The notes under the pieces were generated by a model. The model was not told the DNA's origin. It worked only from the letters and a program-made list of their open reading frames with translations, and did not search any database. The position numbers and the translations under genes were made by a program. This document shows positions 7,090 through 15,381 of a DNA stretch of 34,716 nucleotides, piece by piece (positions within the stretch are counted from its first letter, which is position 1; every line of letters begins with the position of its first letter). The DNA comes from Rubrimonas cliftonensis (GTDB taxonomy: Bacteria; Pseudomonadota; Alphaproteobacteria; Rhodobacterales; Rhodobacteraceae), in NCBI RefSeq assembly GCF_900107585.1, contig NZ_FNQM01000025.1, positions 1 through 34,716 on the forward strand. The letters run 5' to 3'.

Positions 7090-8238
7090 ATGGCGGAAGC
7101 CGTCTCGCCCTCGACAGTGGCGACTGGAAAGAACAACTGGCTGCAATGGCTGATGGTCGCCGGGCTGGTTTACCTGCTGATTTGTGCGGTCGGTATGATC
7201 GGCAACGGCTTCAAGGCGGCGACCGGGGATCAGGCGAGGGAACTGTTTGCGTTCGCGGTCAATCCGTTCGCGGGACTTGTCGTCGGGACCATCGCGACCG
7301 CGCTGATCCAGTCCTCCTCCACCGTGACGTCGATCATCGTCGGCCTCGTCGCCGGCGGCCTGCCGGTGAGCGTCGCCGTGCCGATGGTGATGGGCGCCAA
7401 CATCGGCACCTCGATCACCAACACCATCGTCTCGCTGGGCCATGTGCGCGACAAGGAGGAGTTCCGCCGCGCGTTCTCCGCCGCGACGGTGCACGACTTC
7501 TTCAACCTCTTTTCGGTGCTGATATTCCTGCCGCTGGAGATCGCCTTCGGCCTGCTGGAGCGCCTCGGCAAGCTGCTGGCCTCGCCGTTCTACGACGCCG
7601 GCAGCGCCTCGATGGGCGGGCTGAACTTCGTCAAGACGGCGACCGCGCCGATCGTGGACACCACGACCTCGACGCTGCTCTCGTTCGGCGACCAGGTGGG
7701 CGGCGTGCTTCTGATCATCCTCGGCATCGCGCTGATCTTCCTGTCGATCAACTATGTCGGCAAGCTGCTCAAGGGGCTGATGGTCGGCCGCGCCAAGGAG
7801 ATCATGCACACCGCGATCGGAAAGGGGCCGATCTCGGGCATCGCCTCGGGCACGCTGGTGACGGTGCTGGTGCAGTCCTCCTCGACCACCACTTCGCTGA
7901 TGGTGCCGCTGGCGGGCTCCGGCGCGTTCGGACTGAAGCAGATCTACCCGTTCACGCTCGGGGCCAATATCGGCACCTGCATCACCGCGCTGCTGGCGGC
8001 TACGGCGGTGACGGGCAACGCGGAGGCGGCGCTGCAGATCGCGATGATCCACTTCTCCTACAACGTGTTGGGGGTGCTCGTCATCTACGGCCTGCCATTC
8101 CTGCGCAACCTCCCCGTGCGCGCGGCGGAATGGCTGGGCGAGACCGCGGCGGAGAACAAGGCGGCGGCGCTGGCCTACATCCTCGGCGTTTTCTTCGTCG
8201 TGCCTGGCGTCGCGCTGGGCGTGACGTCCCTGCTCTGA
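7090..8238 (+). CDS. Na+/phosphate cotransporter family protein (PF02690 type)
   Basis: 382 residues with about eight or nine membrane helices. The two inverted halves each carry the family's QSSS motif: ALIQSSSTVTSIIV and VLVQSSSTTTSLMV, each followed by a GANIGT-type loop (VMGANIGTSITN and TLGANIGTCITA). This is the signature of the SLC34/NptA family, which imports inorganic phosphate with sodium across the inner membrane. The bacterial subtype with a C-terminal PhoU domain is excluded: the protein ends after the last helix. ATG at 7090 follows GTGAGG (about 7076-7081); an upstream in-frame start at 7027 lacks such a site. The next gene starts 12 bp downstream. Confidence 0.9.
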   Translation: MAEAVSPSTVATGKNNWLQWLMVAGLVYLLICAVGMIGNGFKAATGDQARELFAFAVNPFAGLVVGTIATALIQSSSTVTSIIVGLVAGGLPVSVAVPMVMGANIGTSITNTIVSLGHVRDKEEFRRAFSAATVHDFFNLFSVLIFLPLEIAFGLLERLGKLLASPFYDAGSASMGGLNFVKTATAPIVDTTTSTLLSFGDQVGGVLLIILGIALIFLSINYVGKLLKGLMVGRAKEIMHTAIGKGPISGIASGTLVTVLVQSSSTTTSLMVPLAGSGAFGLKQIYPFTLGANIGTCITALLAATAVTGNAEAALQIAMIHFSYNVLGVLVIYGLPFLRNLPVRAAEWLGETAAENKAAALAYILGVFFVVPGVALGVTSLL

Positions 8239-8250
8239 GAGGCTAGGCCC

Positions 8251-8475
8251 ATGATGAACGTCAAGGAGATGCGCACCGAGACGCTGCGCAAGCTGGTGGA
8301 CGAGACCGAGGCGACGCTCGAGGAGCTGTCGGCGGAGCTGGAGCGGCGCGAGGAAGCCGAGCAGCACCAGGAGATCGACCGGCTCGACGAGCATTTCAGG
8401 AACGCCGAGCTGAGCCTGACCGCGATCCGCGATTTCATCGCCCAGGCGCTGAGCGACCTGCGCGGCCGCGGCTGA
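8251..8475 (+). CDS. Small coiled-coil protein linked to the phosphate transporter
   Basis: 74 residues, almost wholly charged and helical, with heptad-like Leu spacing (LRKLVDETEATLEELSAELE) and no Cys or membrane segment. It begins 12 bp after the transporter stop, so the two are probably one transcript. I do not recognise the family. Because many Na+/Pi cotransporters carry a helical PhoU-like C-terminal domain that this one lacks, a role as a separate small partner is conceivable, but this is only inference. Start could be either of two adjacent ATGs (8251 or 8254). Confidence 0.65.
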   Translation: MMNVKEMRTETLRKLVDETEATLEELSAELERREEAEQHQEIDRLDEHFRNAELSLTAIRDFIAQALSDLRGRG

Positions 8476-8583
8476 GACGACGCGGGCGACCTCGTCCGGG
8501 GTGAGGCGCGGTCGGCGCGGCGCTGGACAGCGCCGCCCGTTCCGCCTTTGTCAAGGCGGGCGGCGGCGCCGTCGCCCCCCAGT

Positions 8584-8604
8584 CCCCCGGCCCGCCGCCG
8601 GGGG
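8584..8604. terminator. Strong GC hairpin, possible terminator
   Basis: CCCCCGGC (8584-8591) and GCCGGGGG (8597-8604) form a perfect 8-bp stem with a 5-base loop, about 110 bp after the coiled-coil gene. No clear T run follows. A second small hairpin GCCCC-gac-GGGGC lies at 8638-8650. Confidence 0.35.
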
Positions 8605-8733
8605 GATCCCCAGTTCATGTTCTAGCCGCGCGGTGCGGCCCCGACGGGGCAATGTCTGGCGACGGCGCTGGGGGCATGGGGCAGGTTTGCGCGGAAGGCG
8701 GCCGGTGGCCTGAAGGCGCATCGCTCGACCCTT

Positions 8734-8784
8734 GGCCCGTGCGACCAGCACGGGCCGCGCCCTCCCTCCCCCCAGGGAGGGCGC
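8734..8784. repeat. Two adjoining perfect inverted repeats (REP-like)
   Basis: GGCCCGTGC (8734-8742) pairs with GCACGGGCC (8748-8756) across 5 bases. Directly next to it GCGCCCTCCCT (8757-8767) pairs with AGGGAGGGCGC (8774-8784) across CCCCCC. Two perfect stems of 9 and 11 bp touching each other resemble a REP/BIME-type intergenic element. A 17-bp inverted copy of 8752-8768 recurs at 8867-8883. Confidence 0.6.
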
Positions 8785-8866
8785 ATTGCAACGCCTCAAC
8801 CCGGTGCGCCGTCGAAGTTGTTTGCGCCATAAACCGCGCCGCTCAGCCGTCGCGAAGCGCCCACCC

Positions 8867-8883
8867 GAGGGAGGGCGCGGCCC
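8867..8883. repeat. Inverted 17-bp copy of part of the REP-like element
   Basis: GAGGGAGGGCGCGGCCC is the exact reverse complement of 8752-8768. The pair could form a long stem around the 100 bases between them, or mark two copies of one repeat family in opposite orientation. Confidence 0.6.
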
Positions 8884-8977
8884 TCATCGCTCAAGAGGCG
8901 CCGCGGGGCGGATGGCTGAAATCCGCGCCAGAGCCGCCTTTCGGCGCCGCGTCGCCGGCGACGCGGCTGCCTCAGTC

Positions 8978-10267
8978 TCACCCCCGACGGCGCCGCCCGA
9001 CGAAGCCCAGCAGGGCGAGCGCGGCCACGGCCATCGGTGCGGCGGCGGGCAGGGGGATGGGGACGACGCCGAAGCCGAGCTGGTCGCTGGCGACGCGCTG
9101 GAGCACGGTCGCGCTCTGCGGGTCGATGCCGAGCTCCATCGCTGCCAACTCGCCGGGGCCGAAGCCGGCGGGGTCGAGGCCGGTGAGCGTGCCGTAGATC
9201 ACCAGCGCGCTGAGGTAGGAGCCGAACTTGCTGGCGTGCGTGCCGTCGTCGAACCACAGGTCGATCAGGCCGTCGGTGAGCGCGTCGGGGCCCCAGAAAT
9301 CCTCGGTGGCGAGGCCGGCGTCGACCGCGCGCTGGAACGCCTCGCCGACAGGGGCGACGCCCGCGAGGCCGCCCGAGCCGTCGGCGGCGGCCTGCGCGAC
9401 CGTCGCGGCGTAGCCCGTCACGAGGTCGTCGGTCATTTCCGCCAGCGAGGCGTAGTGGGTGTTCTGCGAGAGTTCGGTCGAGCGCGTCACGTCGCCTGTC
9501 GTCTCGTCGGTCTCGGTGGCGAAGGCGCCGTCCACGAGGTTGGGGCGCGCCCAGGTCTGGTAGAGGAAGACCTCGGTCTCCTCGCTGGCGTTGGGGTTGG
9601 CGAAGTCGTCGTTGCGGTTGCGGTTGCAGGTGATCTCCGACGACCTGGTGAGGGCCATGCAGTTCGCGGTCTGCTCCGCGTTGTTGGCGCCCTCGAAAGC
9701 CTCGCGGTAGCGGATCGAGGGGTAGGGGCCGGGGGAGTGCAGATAGTCCTCGATGATGTCGGCGAAGTAGCGGGTGTATTCGGGGTTGGAGGCCAGCGCG
9801 CGGCCGGCTGCGTTGGTCTGGCGCGGCAGCACCTCGTCGCTCTGCTCCTGCAGCACCACCTTGTCCCAGGTCTTGAGGCCGATGTTGCCGCGAAGGTCCC
9901 AGTCGGCGGGGTTGGTGTTGAGGAAATGGCCCCGCAGCGAGGCCGCGTTGCGGGTGGAGTGCGACACGGCGTAGTCGAGCCCGGCCTGGTCGGTCAGCTT
10001 CTTGAACACGCCCGGCACGCCGCCCCAGGGACGCGGTTCGAACGCGTTGCCGCCCGTGAGGTCGGTGAAGTTGCCGCCATTGTCGGGCGAGGTGAGGTCG
10101 GCGACGTTCGCGGCGTTGTAGCTCATCACCGGGTCGACGCGGCCGAAGGTGTAGCTGTTGCCGACGAAGAGCACCTCGATCGGGGCGGCCTGGGCTGACA
10201 TCGGCGCGGCGATGGGGGCTGCGACCGGCAGCAGGCCGGCGAGCGCCAGCACGGGCAGGCGGGTCAT
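8978..10267 (-). CDS. Exported SGNH/GDSL-type hydrolase with VPLPA-CTERM-like tail
   Basis: 429 residues. Signal peptide: MTRLPVLALAGLLPVAAP to about residue 27 (AQA-AP). Mature protein starts with EVLFVGNSYTFG, the SGNH block I variant (catalytic Ser38), and a late DDGTH motif near residues 340-344 supplies the Asp/His pair of block V. The family cleaves esters or acetyl groups; the substrate is not evident. The last about 29 residues are VPIPLPAAAPM, a hydrophobic helix and a terminal RRRRG, matching the VPLPA-CTERM/PEP-CTERM type of C-terminal sorting signal that is removed by an exosortase-like enzyme in the inner membrane. No sorting enzyme is encoded here. A GAGAGGA ribosome site precedes the ATG. 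Confidence 0.8.
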   Translation of the reverse strand: MTRLPVLALAGLLPVAAPIAAPMSAQAAPIEVLFVGNSYTFGRVDPVMSYNAANVADLTSPDNGGNFTDLTGGNAFEPRPWGGVPGVFKKLTDQAGLDYAVSHSTRNAASLRGHFLNTNPADWDLRGNIGLKTWDKVVLQEQSDEVLPRQTNAAGRALASNPEYTRYFADIIEDYLHSPGPYPSIRYREAFEGANNAEQTANCMALTRSSEITCNRNRNDDFANPNASEETEVFLYQTWARPNLVDGAFATETDETTGDVTRSTELSQNTHYASLAEMTDDLVTGYAATVAQAAADGSGGLAGVAPVGEAFQRAVDAGLATEDFWGPDALTDGLIDLWFDDGTHASKFGSYLSALVIYGTLTGLDPAGFGPGELAAMELGIDPQSATVLQRVASDQLGFGVVPIPLPAAAPMAVAALALLGFVGRRRRG

Positions 10268-10532
10268 GGGCGGTTCCTCTCCCTGAGGGTGTCCTTAACT
10301 TTTTATCCACAACCTTTAGGCGTTCGCCGTTTCGCGCGTCAATCGCGGAGGTCGACGCCCGGCGGCGGTGCCCGCGCCGCGGCTGGGGCGCCGCGCCCCT
10401 CACGCGCTCGCGAGCGGCGGCGCACGCCCAGCGCCTTGAAACGCCAAGGCCGTCGCCCTACCCAAGAGGGACCGGGCGAGAAACGCGCGGCGCCGGCGAT
10501 GCGCCGGACGCGATGGCGGGAGGGCGAAGGCG
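10268..10532. promoter_or_regulatory. Divergent promoter region between SGNH hydrolase and yej operon
   Basis: 265 bp separate the two starts. An AT-rich patch at 10290-10320 (minus-strand TTGTGGATAAAAAGTTAAGG) is the likely promoter area of the hydrolase. A 12-bp palindrome CGCTCGCGAGCG (10405-10416) and a small hairpin GCCTTG/CAAGGC (10433-10450) are seen towards the yej side. No regulator is encoded next to it. Confidence 0.4.
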
Positions 10533-12410
10533 ATGGCGATCACCAGACGGCGCTTCGGCGCGCTCGGGCTTGGCGTCGGCCTCGCGACCGCGGCGCCGTG
10601 GCGGCTCGGGGCCCAAAGCGGGGCGGCCAGCGCGGCGGAAGGCGTCATCCGCACCCATGGCGGTTCGCTGGTGGGAAAGCTGAAATACCCCGAAGGCTTC
10701 GCCCATTTCGACTATGTGAACCCCGACGCGCCGAAGGGCGGCGTCGCCCGGCAGGCGACGGCGAGCGCCTTCGACAGCTTCAACCCCTTCATCGTGCGCG
10801 GCGACCCGCCGACCGGCATCGGCGTCGTCTTCGAGAGCCTGATGACGCCCTCGCTCGACGAGGGCTCGACCCATTACGGCCTGCTGGCGGAGTGGGAGGA
10901 GCACCCCGCCGACGACGCTTGGGTGTCGTTCCGCCTGCGCGAGGAGGCGCGCTGGCATGACGGGAGGCCGATCACGGTGGATGACGTGATCTGGAGCTTC
11001 GAGACGCTGGTGGCGAGGGGCGCGCCGCTCTACCGCTTCTACTACAAGAACGTGGTCTCGGCGCGCGACCTCGGCGATCGCGTGGTGCGGTTCGACTTCG
11101 ACCAGACCGGCAACCGCGAACTACCGCACATCATGGGCCAGCTCACCGTGCTGCCGAAGCACTGGTGGGAGGACGGGCGCGACTTCGAGGCCGGCGGGCT
11201 GGAGCCGCCGCTGGGCTCGGGGCCCTACCGGGTGGGGGCGTTCGAGTCGGGCCGTTTCGTGGAGTACGAGCGTGTGCCCGACTACTGGGGCGCCGGGCTG
11301 CCGGTGAACGTGGGCGCCAACAATTTCGACCGGCTGCGCTACGAGATCTTCCTCGACGCCTCGGCGCAGCTCGACGCCTTCCGCGCCGGGCAGATCGACT
11401 ATCGCGAGGAGTTCTCCGCGCAGAACTGGGCGGAGCGCTACGACTTCGCCGCCGTGCGCGACGGCCGGGTGAAGCGCGACGAGGTCACGCTCGACGGGCT
11501 GAAGCGCGTGCAGTTCTTCGCGATGAACCTGCGCCGGCCGAAGTTCCAGCACATCGACACGCGCCGGGCGCTCTCGATCGCGTTCGACTTCGAGTGGACC
11601 AACAAGACGATCTATTTTGACCAGTACGCCCGGCCTTCGAGCTATTTCCAGGGCGGCGACGACTTGCAGCCCTCCGCCCCGCCGGAAGGGTTGGAGCTGG
11701 CGATGCTGGAGCCGTTCCGCGGCCAGGTTCCCGACGAGGTGTTCGGGGCGCCCTACGCACCGCCGCAGACCGACGGATCGGGCCGCAACCGGCGCGGCCT
11801 GCGCGACGCGGCGCGGCTGCTGGAGAGCGCAGGCTGGCGGCCGGGGCCGGACGGGGTGCTGCAGGACGCCCAGGGCCGGCCCTTCGAGATCGAGTTCCTT
11901 TCCGCGCAGGACACGCAGGGCAGGGTGATCGGCCCCTACATCGACAACCTCGCCACGCTGGGCATCCGCGCGACCTTCCGCGTGGTGGACGGGCCGCAAT
12001 ATGTGCGCCGCGTGAGCCAGGATCCGGATTTCGACTTCGACATGATCATTTTCGGCGTGAACAACTCTGAGAGTCCGGGCAACGAGCAGCGGGAGTACTG
12101 GGGCTCGGAGGCGGCCGACCGCATGGGCTCGCGCAACGTCTCGGGCGTGAAGGACCCGGCGGTGGACGCGCTGATCGAGCGGATCGTCTTCGCCGAGGAT
12201 CGCGAAACGCTGGCGGCGGCGAGCCGCGCGCTCGACCGGGTGCTGACCCACAGCCGCTACTCGGTGCTGCAGCTCTACACGCCCTTCGAGCGGCTGGCGT
12301 GGTGGGACGTGTTCGGGCGCCCCGAGCCGCTGCCGTCGCGCAGTCTCGGCTTTCCCGCCGTCTGGTGGTGGGACGCGGCGAAGGCCGCGGCGATGGGGTC
12401 ACGGTCGTGA
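10533..12410 (+). CDS. yejA: Yej-type peptide ABC transporter, binding protein 1 (Tat-exported)
   Basis: 625 residues, solute-binding protein family 5 (SBP_bac_5), YejA branch. It captures oligopeptides, by analogy microcin C-like peptides, in the periplasm and hands them to YejB/YejE. N-terminus MAITRRRFGALGLGVG is a twin-arginine signal (RRxF followed by a hydrophobic stretch), with a probable cut near residue 27. The YejA hallmark KLKYPEGFAHFDYVNPDAPK follows at about 50, and the fold ends with WWDVFGRPE and a final VWWWDAAK. It opens a five-gene operon; its TGA overlaps the GTG of the next gene. A close paralogue lies directly downstream. No unusual gaps or frameshifts. Confidence 0.9.
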   Translation: MAITRRRFGALGLGVGLATAAPWRLGAQSGAASAAEGVIRTHGGSLVGKLKYPEGFAHFDYVNPDAPKGGVARQATASAFDSFNPFIVRGDPPTGIGVVFESLMTPSLDEGSTHYGLLAEWEEHPADDAWVSFRLREEARWHDGRPITVDDVIWSFETLVARGAPLYRFYYKNVVSARDLGDRVVRFDFDQTGNRELPHIMGQLTVLPKHWWEDGRDFEAGGLEPPLGSGPYRVGAFESGRFVEYERVPDYWGAGLPVNVGANNFDRLRYEIFLDASAQLDAFRAGQIDYREEFSAQNWAERYDFAAVRDGRVKRDEVTLDGLKRVQFFAMNLRRPKFQHIDTRRALSIAFDFEWTNKTIYFDQYARPSSYFQGGDDLQPSAPPEGLELAMLEPFRGQVPDEVFGAPYAPPQTDGSGRNRRGLRDAARLLESAGWRPGPDGVLQDAQGRPFEIEFLSAQDTQGRVIGPYIDNLATLGIRATFRVVDGPQYVRRVSQDPDFDFDMIIFGVNNSESPGNEQREYWGSEAADRMGSRNVSGVKDPAVDALIERIVFAEDRETLAAASRALDRVLTHSRYSVLQLYTPFERLAWWDVFGRPEPLPSRSLGFPAVWWWDAAKAAAMGSRS

Positions 12411-14263
12411 GCCGGCTGATCTCGGCGCTCGCGGCGGGGGCGCTGGCGCTCGCGGCGGCCTCGGCGCTGTGGGAGGCGAAGGCGGACGCCGTGCAGGTCA
12501 GCCACGGGCTCTCGGCCTTCGGCGACCTGAAATATCCGCCCGGTTTCAGTCATTTCGACTATGTGAACCCCGCGGCGCCGAAGGGCGGCGCGATCGCGAC
12601 GACGTCGGTGCTGGCGAACCAGACCTTCGACACGCTGAACGCCTACACCCTGCGCGGCGACGCGCCGATGGGCCTCGCGGCGCCCTACAACTTCGTCTAC
12701 GATACGCTGATGACATCGGCAGGCGACGAACCCGACGCGGTTTACGGCCTTCTGGCCAGCCACGCCGAATACATTCCCGGCGGGGACTGGATCATCTTCG
12801 AGCTGCGCCCCGAGGCGCGCTTCGCCGACGGCTCGCCGGTGACGGCGGAGGACGTGGCGTTCTCGCTGAAGGCGCTCAAGAGCGACGGGGCCGACCCGCG
12901 CTTCCGTCTGTCGCTCGTGGGGCTCGCCGGCGCCGAGGCGCTGGCGCAGCGTCGCGTGCGCGTCGATTTCGCCGAAGGCGCGGCGCGGCGCGACCTGCCG
13001 ATGCAGGCGGCGGGGCTGCCGGTGTTCTCGAAGGCGTGGTTCGAGGGCCGCGACTTCGGCGAGCCGACCATGGAGCAGCCGCTCGGCTCGGGCCCCTACG
13101 AGGTCGAGCAAGCCGAGCCGGGCCGGGCGATCGTCTATCGCCGGCGCGACGACTACTGGGCGCGCGACCTGCCCGTGAACGTCGGCCGCTGGAACTTCGA
13201 CGAGATCCGCATCGAATACTACCGTGACCGCAGCGTGATCCCGCAGGAGATCGCCGCCGGCAACATCGACCTGCACGAGAGCTTCAGCAGTCGCGCCTGG
13301 GCGACCGAGTTCGAGTTTCCCGCCGTGCGCGACGGCCGGGTGATCAAGGAGCTGATCGCCGACGACAGCCCGATGAGCACCCAAGGGTTCTGGATCAACA
13401 TGCGGCGCGACAAGTTCAGCGACCCGCGGACGCGGCAGGCGCTGGCGATGGCGTTCGACTTCGAGTGGTCGAACCGCGCGCTGTTCTACGACCTCTATGT
13501 GCGGACCACGAGCTTCTTCCAGAACACCGCGATGGAGGCCGAGGGCGCGCCGGGCGCCGCGGAGCTGGCCCTGCTGGAACCGTTCCGCGACAGCCTGCCG
13601 CCGGAGGTGTTCGGCGAGCCCTACACGCCGCCGGTGACGGACGGCTCGGGCCGCAACCGCCGCATCATGCGCGAGGCCTCGCGGCTGCTGGAGGCGGCGG
13701 GCTGGACGCAGGGGCCTGACGGCCTGCTGCGCGACGCGAACGGCCAGACGCTGAGCGTGGAGCTGGTCAACTCCAGCCCCGCCTTCGAGCGCGTCATCAA
13801 CCCCTATGTCGAGAACCTGCGCTCGCTGGGCGTGGACGCGAGCTTCCGCATCATCGACCAGGCGCAGGAGCAGCGCCGGCAGAAGGAGTTCGACTACGAC
13901 CTGATCGTTGCGAACCTGCCCGGCTATCCGACCCCCGGAAACAGCCTGCGCAACACCTACCTGTCCTCCAGCGCCGACCAGCAGGGCTCCTACAACCTCT
14001 CGGGCGTCGCGGACCCGGCGGTGGACGCGCTGGTGGAGGCGATCATCGCCGCGGAGGACCGCGAGAGCCTGACGACCGCCGCCCGTGCGCTCGACCGGGT
14101 GCTGCGGTCGCGGCACATCTGGGTCGCCAACTGGCATCGCCCGTTCCACCCGACCGCGTGGTGGGATCTGTTCGGCCGCCCGGAGACGAAGCCGGTCTTC
14201 GCGCGCGGCATCCTCGACCTCTGGTGGCGCGACCCGGCCAGGACGCGGACGGGAGAGCAGTGA
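12407..14263 (+). CDS. yejA: Yej-type peptide ABC transporter, binding protein 2 (Sec-exported)
   Basis: 618 residues, same family as the gene before it: [20 protein letters not shown] near the N-terminus and WWDLFGRPE near the end. Start GTG at 12407 overlaps the previous stop by 4 bases (GTGA), indicating translational coupling; an earlier in-frame ATG at 12299 would lie deep inside the upstream gene. The signal peptide (about residues 1-27, [17 protein letters not shown]) has no twin arginine, so Sec export is likely, unlike the first copy. The binding pocket residues cannot be judged by eye. It is probably an old tandem duplicate that shares the same permeases but may bind different peptides. 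Confidence 0.9.
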   Translation: MSRLISALAAGALALAAASALWEAKADAVQVSHGLSAFGDLKYPPGFSHFDYVNPAAPKGGAIATTSVLANQTFDTLNAYTLRGDAPMGLAAPYNFVYDTLMTSAGDEPDAVYGLLASHAEYIPGGDWIIFELRPEARFADGSPVTAEDVAFSLKALKSDGADPRFRLSLVGLAGAEALAQRRVRVDFAEGAARRDLPMQAAGLPVFSKAWFEGRDFGEPTMEQPLGSGPYEVEQAEPGRAIVYRRRDDYWARDLPVNVGRWNFDEIRIEYYRDRSVIPQEIAAGNIDLHESFSSRAWATEFEFPAVRDGRVIKELIADDSPMSTQGFWINMRRDKFSDPRTRQALAMAFDFEWSNRALFYDLYVRTTSFFQNTAMEAEGAPGAAELALLEPFRDSLPPEVFGEPYTPPVTDGSGRNRRIMREASRLLEAAGWTQGPDGLLRDANGQTLSVELVNSSPAFERVINPYVENLRSLGVDASFRIIDQAQEQRRQKEFDYDLIVANLPGYPTPGNSLRNTYLSSSADQQGSYNLSGVADPAVDALVEAIIAAEDRESLTTAARALDRVLRSRHIWVANWHRPFHPTAWWDLFGRPETKPVFARGILDLWWRDPARTRTGEQ

Positions 14264-14282
14264 GAATGGGGAGCGCGCGCTG

Positions 14283-15377
14283 ATGGGCGCCTATGTTCTG
14301 CGGCGCCTCGCGCTGATCATCCCGACGCTGTTCGGCATCATGCTGGTCAACTTCGCGGTGATCCAGTTCGCGCCGGGCGGCCCTGTCGAGCAGGTGATCG
14401 CGGAGCTGACCCAGACCGGCGCCGGCGCCACCGACCGCTTCGCCGGCGGCGGCGCCGACGTGCAGGGCGCGGGCGCCGGCGGCGAGGGCTCGGGTTATCG
14501 TGGCGCGCAGGGGCTCGACCCCGCCTTCATCGCCGACATCGAGCGCCAGTTCGGCTTCGACAAGCCGCCGGTCGAGCGCTTTCTGCTGATGCTGTGGAAC
14601 TATGCGCGCTTCGACTTCGGCGACAGCTATTTCCGCTCGGCCAGCGTGATCGAGCTGATCGGGCAGAAGCTGCCGGTGTCGATCTCGCTGGGGCTGTGGA
14701 CGACGCTGCTGGCCTATCTCGTGTCGATCCCGCTGGGGGTGGCGAAGGCGGTGCGCGACGGCTCGCGCTTCGACGTGTGGACCTCGGGCGTGGTGATCGT
14801 CGGCTACGCCATTCCCGGCTTCCTGTTCGCGATCCTGCTGCGGACGCTGTTCGCCGAGGGCTCGGAGTTCTTTCCGTATTTCCCGCTGCGCGGGCTCACC
14901 TCGCCCAACTTCGAGGAGTTGAGCTTTGGCGCACAGGTGCTGGACTACTTCCACCACATCGCCCTGCCGATCCTCGCCATGGCGATCTCGGGCTTTGCGG
15001 TGCTGACGCTGCTGACCAAGAACAGCTTCCTCGACCAGATCAAGCTGCAATACGTCGCGACGGCGCGGGCGAAGGGACTGACCGAAGCCCGCGTGCTCTA
15101 CGGCCATGTGTTCCGCAACGCGATGCTGATCGTGATCGCCGGGTTTCCCTCGGCGTTCATCTCGATCCTGTTCACCGGCTCCCTGCTGATCGAGGTGATC
15201 TTCTCGCTCGATGGGCTGGGGCTGCTCGGCTACGAGGCGGTGCTGAACCGGGACTATCCCATCGTGTTCGGCACGCTGTTCATCTTCGGGCTGATCGGGC
15301 TGCTGCTGCAGTTGCTGACCGACCTCGTCTATGTGTGGGTGGATCCGCGCATCGACTTCGAGAGCAGGGAGACCTGA
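14283..15377 (+). CDS. yejB: Yej-type ABC transporter permease YejB
   Basis: 364 residues, inner-membrane permease of the OppB/DppB group. First helix [20 protein letters not shown], then a periplasmic loop typical of YejB that here contains a Gly-rich insert (about residues 46-75), a conserved ERQFGFDKP segment, and five further helices. The EAA loop that contacts the ATPase reads [20 protein letters not shown] (near residue 258). Ends with WVDPRIDFE as YejB proteins do. Start ATG at 14283 is 19 bp after yejA2, with GGGGAG upstream. Partner of YejE. Confidence 0.93.
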   Translation: MGAYVLRRLALIIPTLFGIMLVNFAVIQFAPGGPVEQVIAELTQTGAGATDRFAGGGADVQGAGAGGEGSGYRGAQGLDPAFIADIERQFGFDKPPVERFLLMLWNYARFDFGDSYFRSASVIELIGQKLPVSISLGLWTTLLAYLVSIPLGVAKAVRDGSRFDVWTSGVVIVGYAIPGFLFAILLRTLFAEGSEFFPYFPLRGLTSPNFEELSFGAQVLDYFHHIALPILAMAISGFAVLTLLTKNSFLDQIKLQYVATARAKGLTEARVLYGHVFRNAMLIVIAGFPSAFISILFTGSLLIEVIFSLDGLGLLGYEAVLNRDYPIVFGTLFIFGLIGLLLQLLTDLVYVWVDPRIDFESRET

Positions 15378-15381
15378 TCCG

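Larger units (their letters stand above)
8476..8977. other. 502-bp non-coding stretch with several strong hairpins
   Basis: No frame here has a ribosome site or recognisable protein. The stretch separates the phosphate transporter pair from the convergent SGNH hydrolase gene. It holds perfect hairpins at 8584-8604, 8638-8650, 8734-8756 and 8757-8784, and an inverted copy of part of the last at 8867-8883. It looks like an intergenic repeat area, partly serving as transcription terminator for both neighbours. Confidence 0.6.

Noticed and set aside
6802-8394. 530-codon minus-strand frame opposite the phosphate cotransporter
   Set aside because: Composition (repeated Arg, Gln, Asp, His) is typical of antisense frames, and the plus-strand protein is unmistakable.
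8732-10198. 488-codon plus-strand frame opposite the SGNH hydrolase
   Set aside because: No signal, motif or ribosome site; the minus-strand protein has signal peptide, catalytic motifs and sorting tail.
12275-14149. 624-codon minus-strand frame opposite the second YejA
   Set aside because: Antisense shadow of a clear binding-protein gene within a tight operon.
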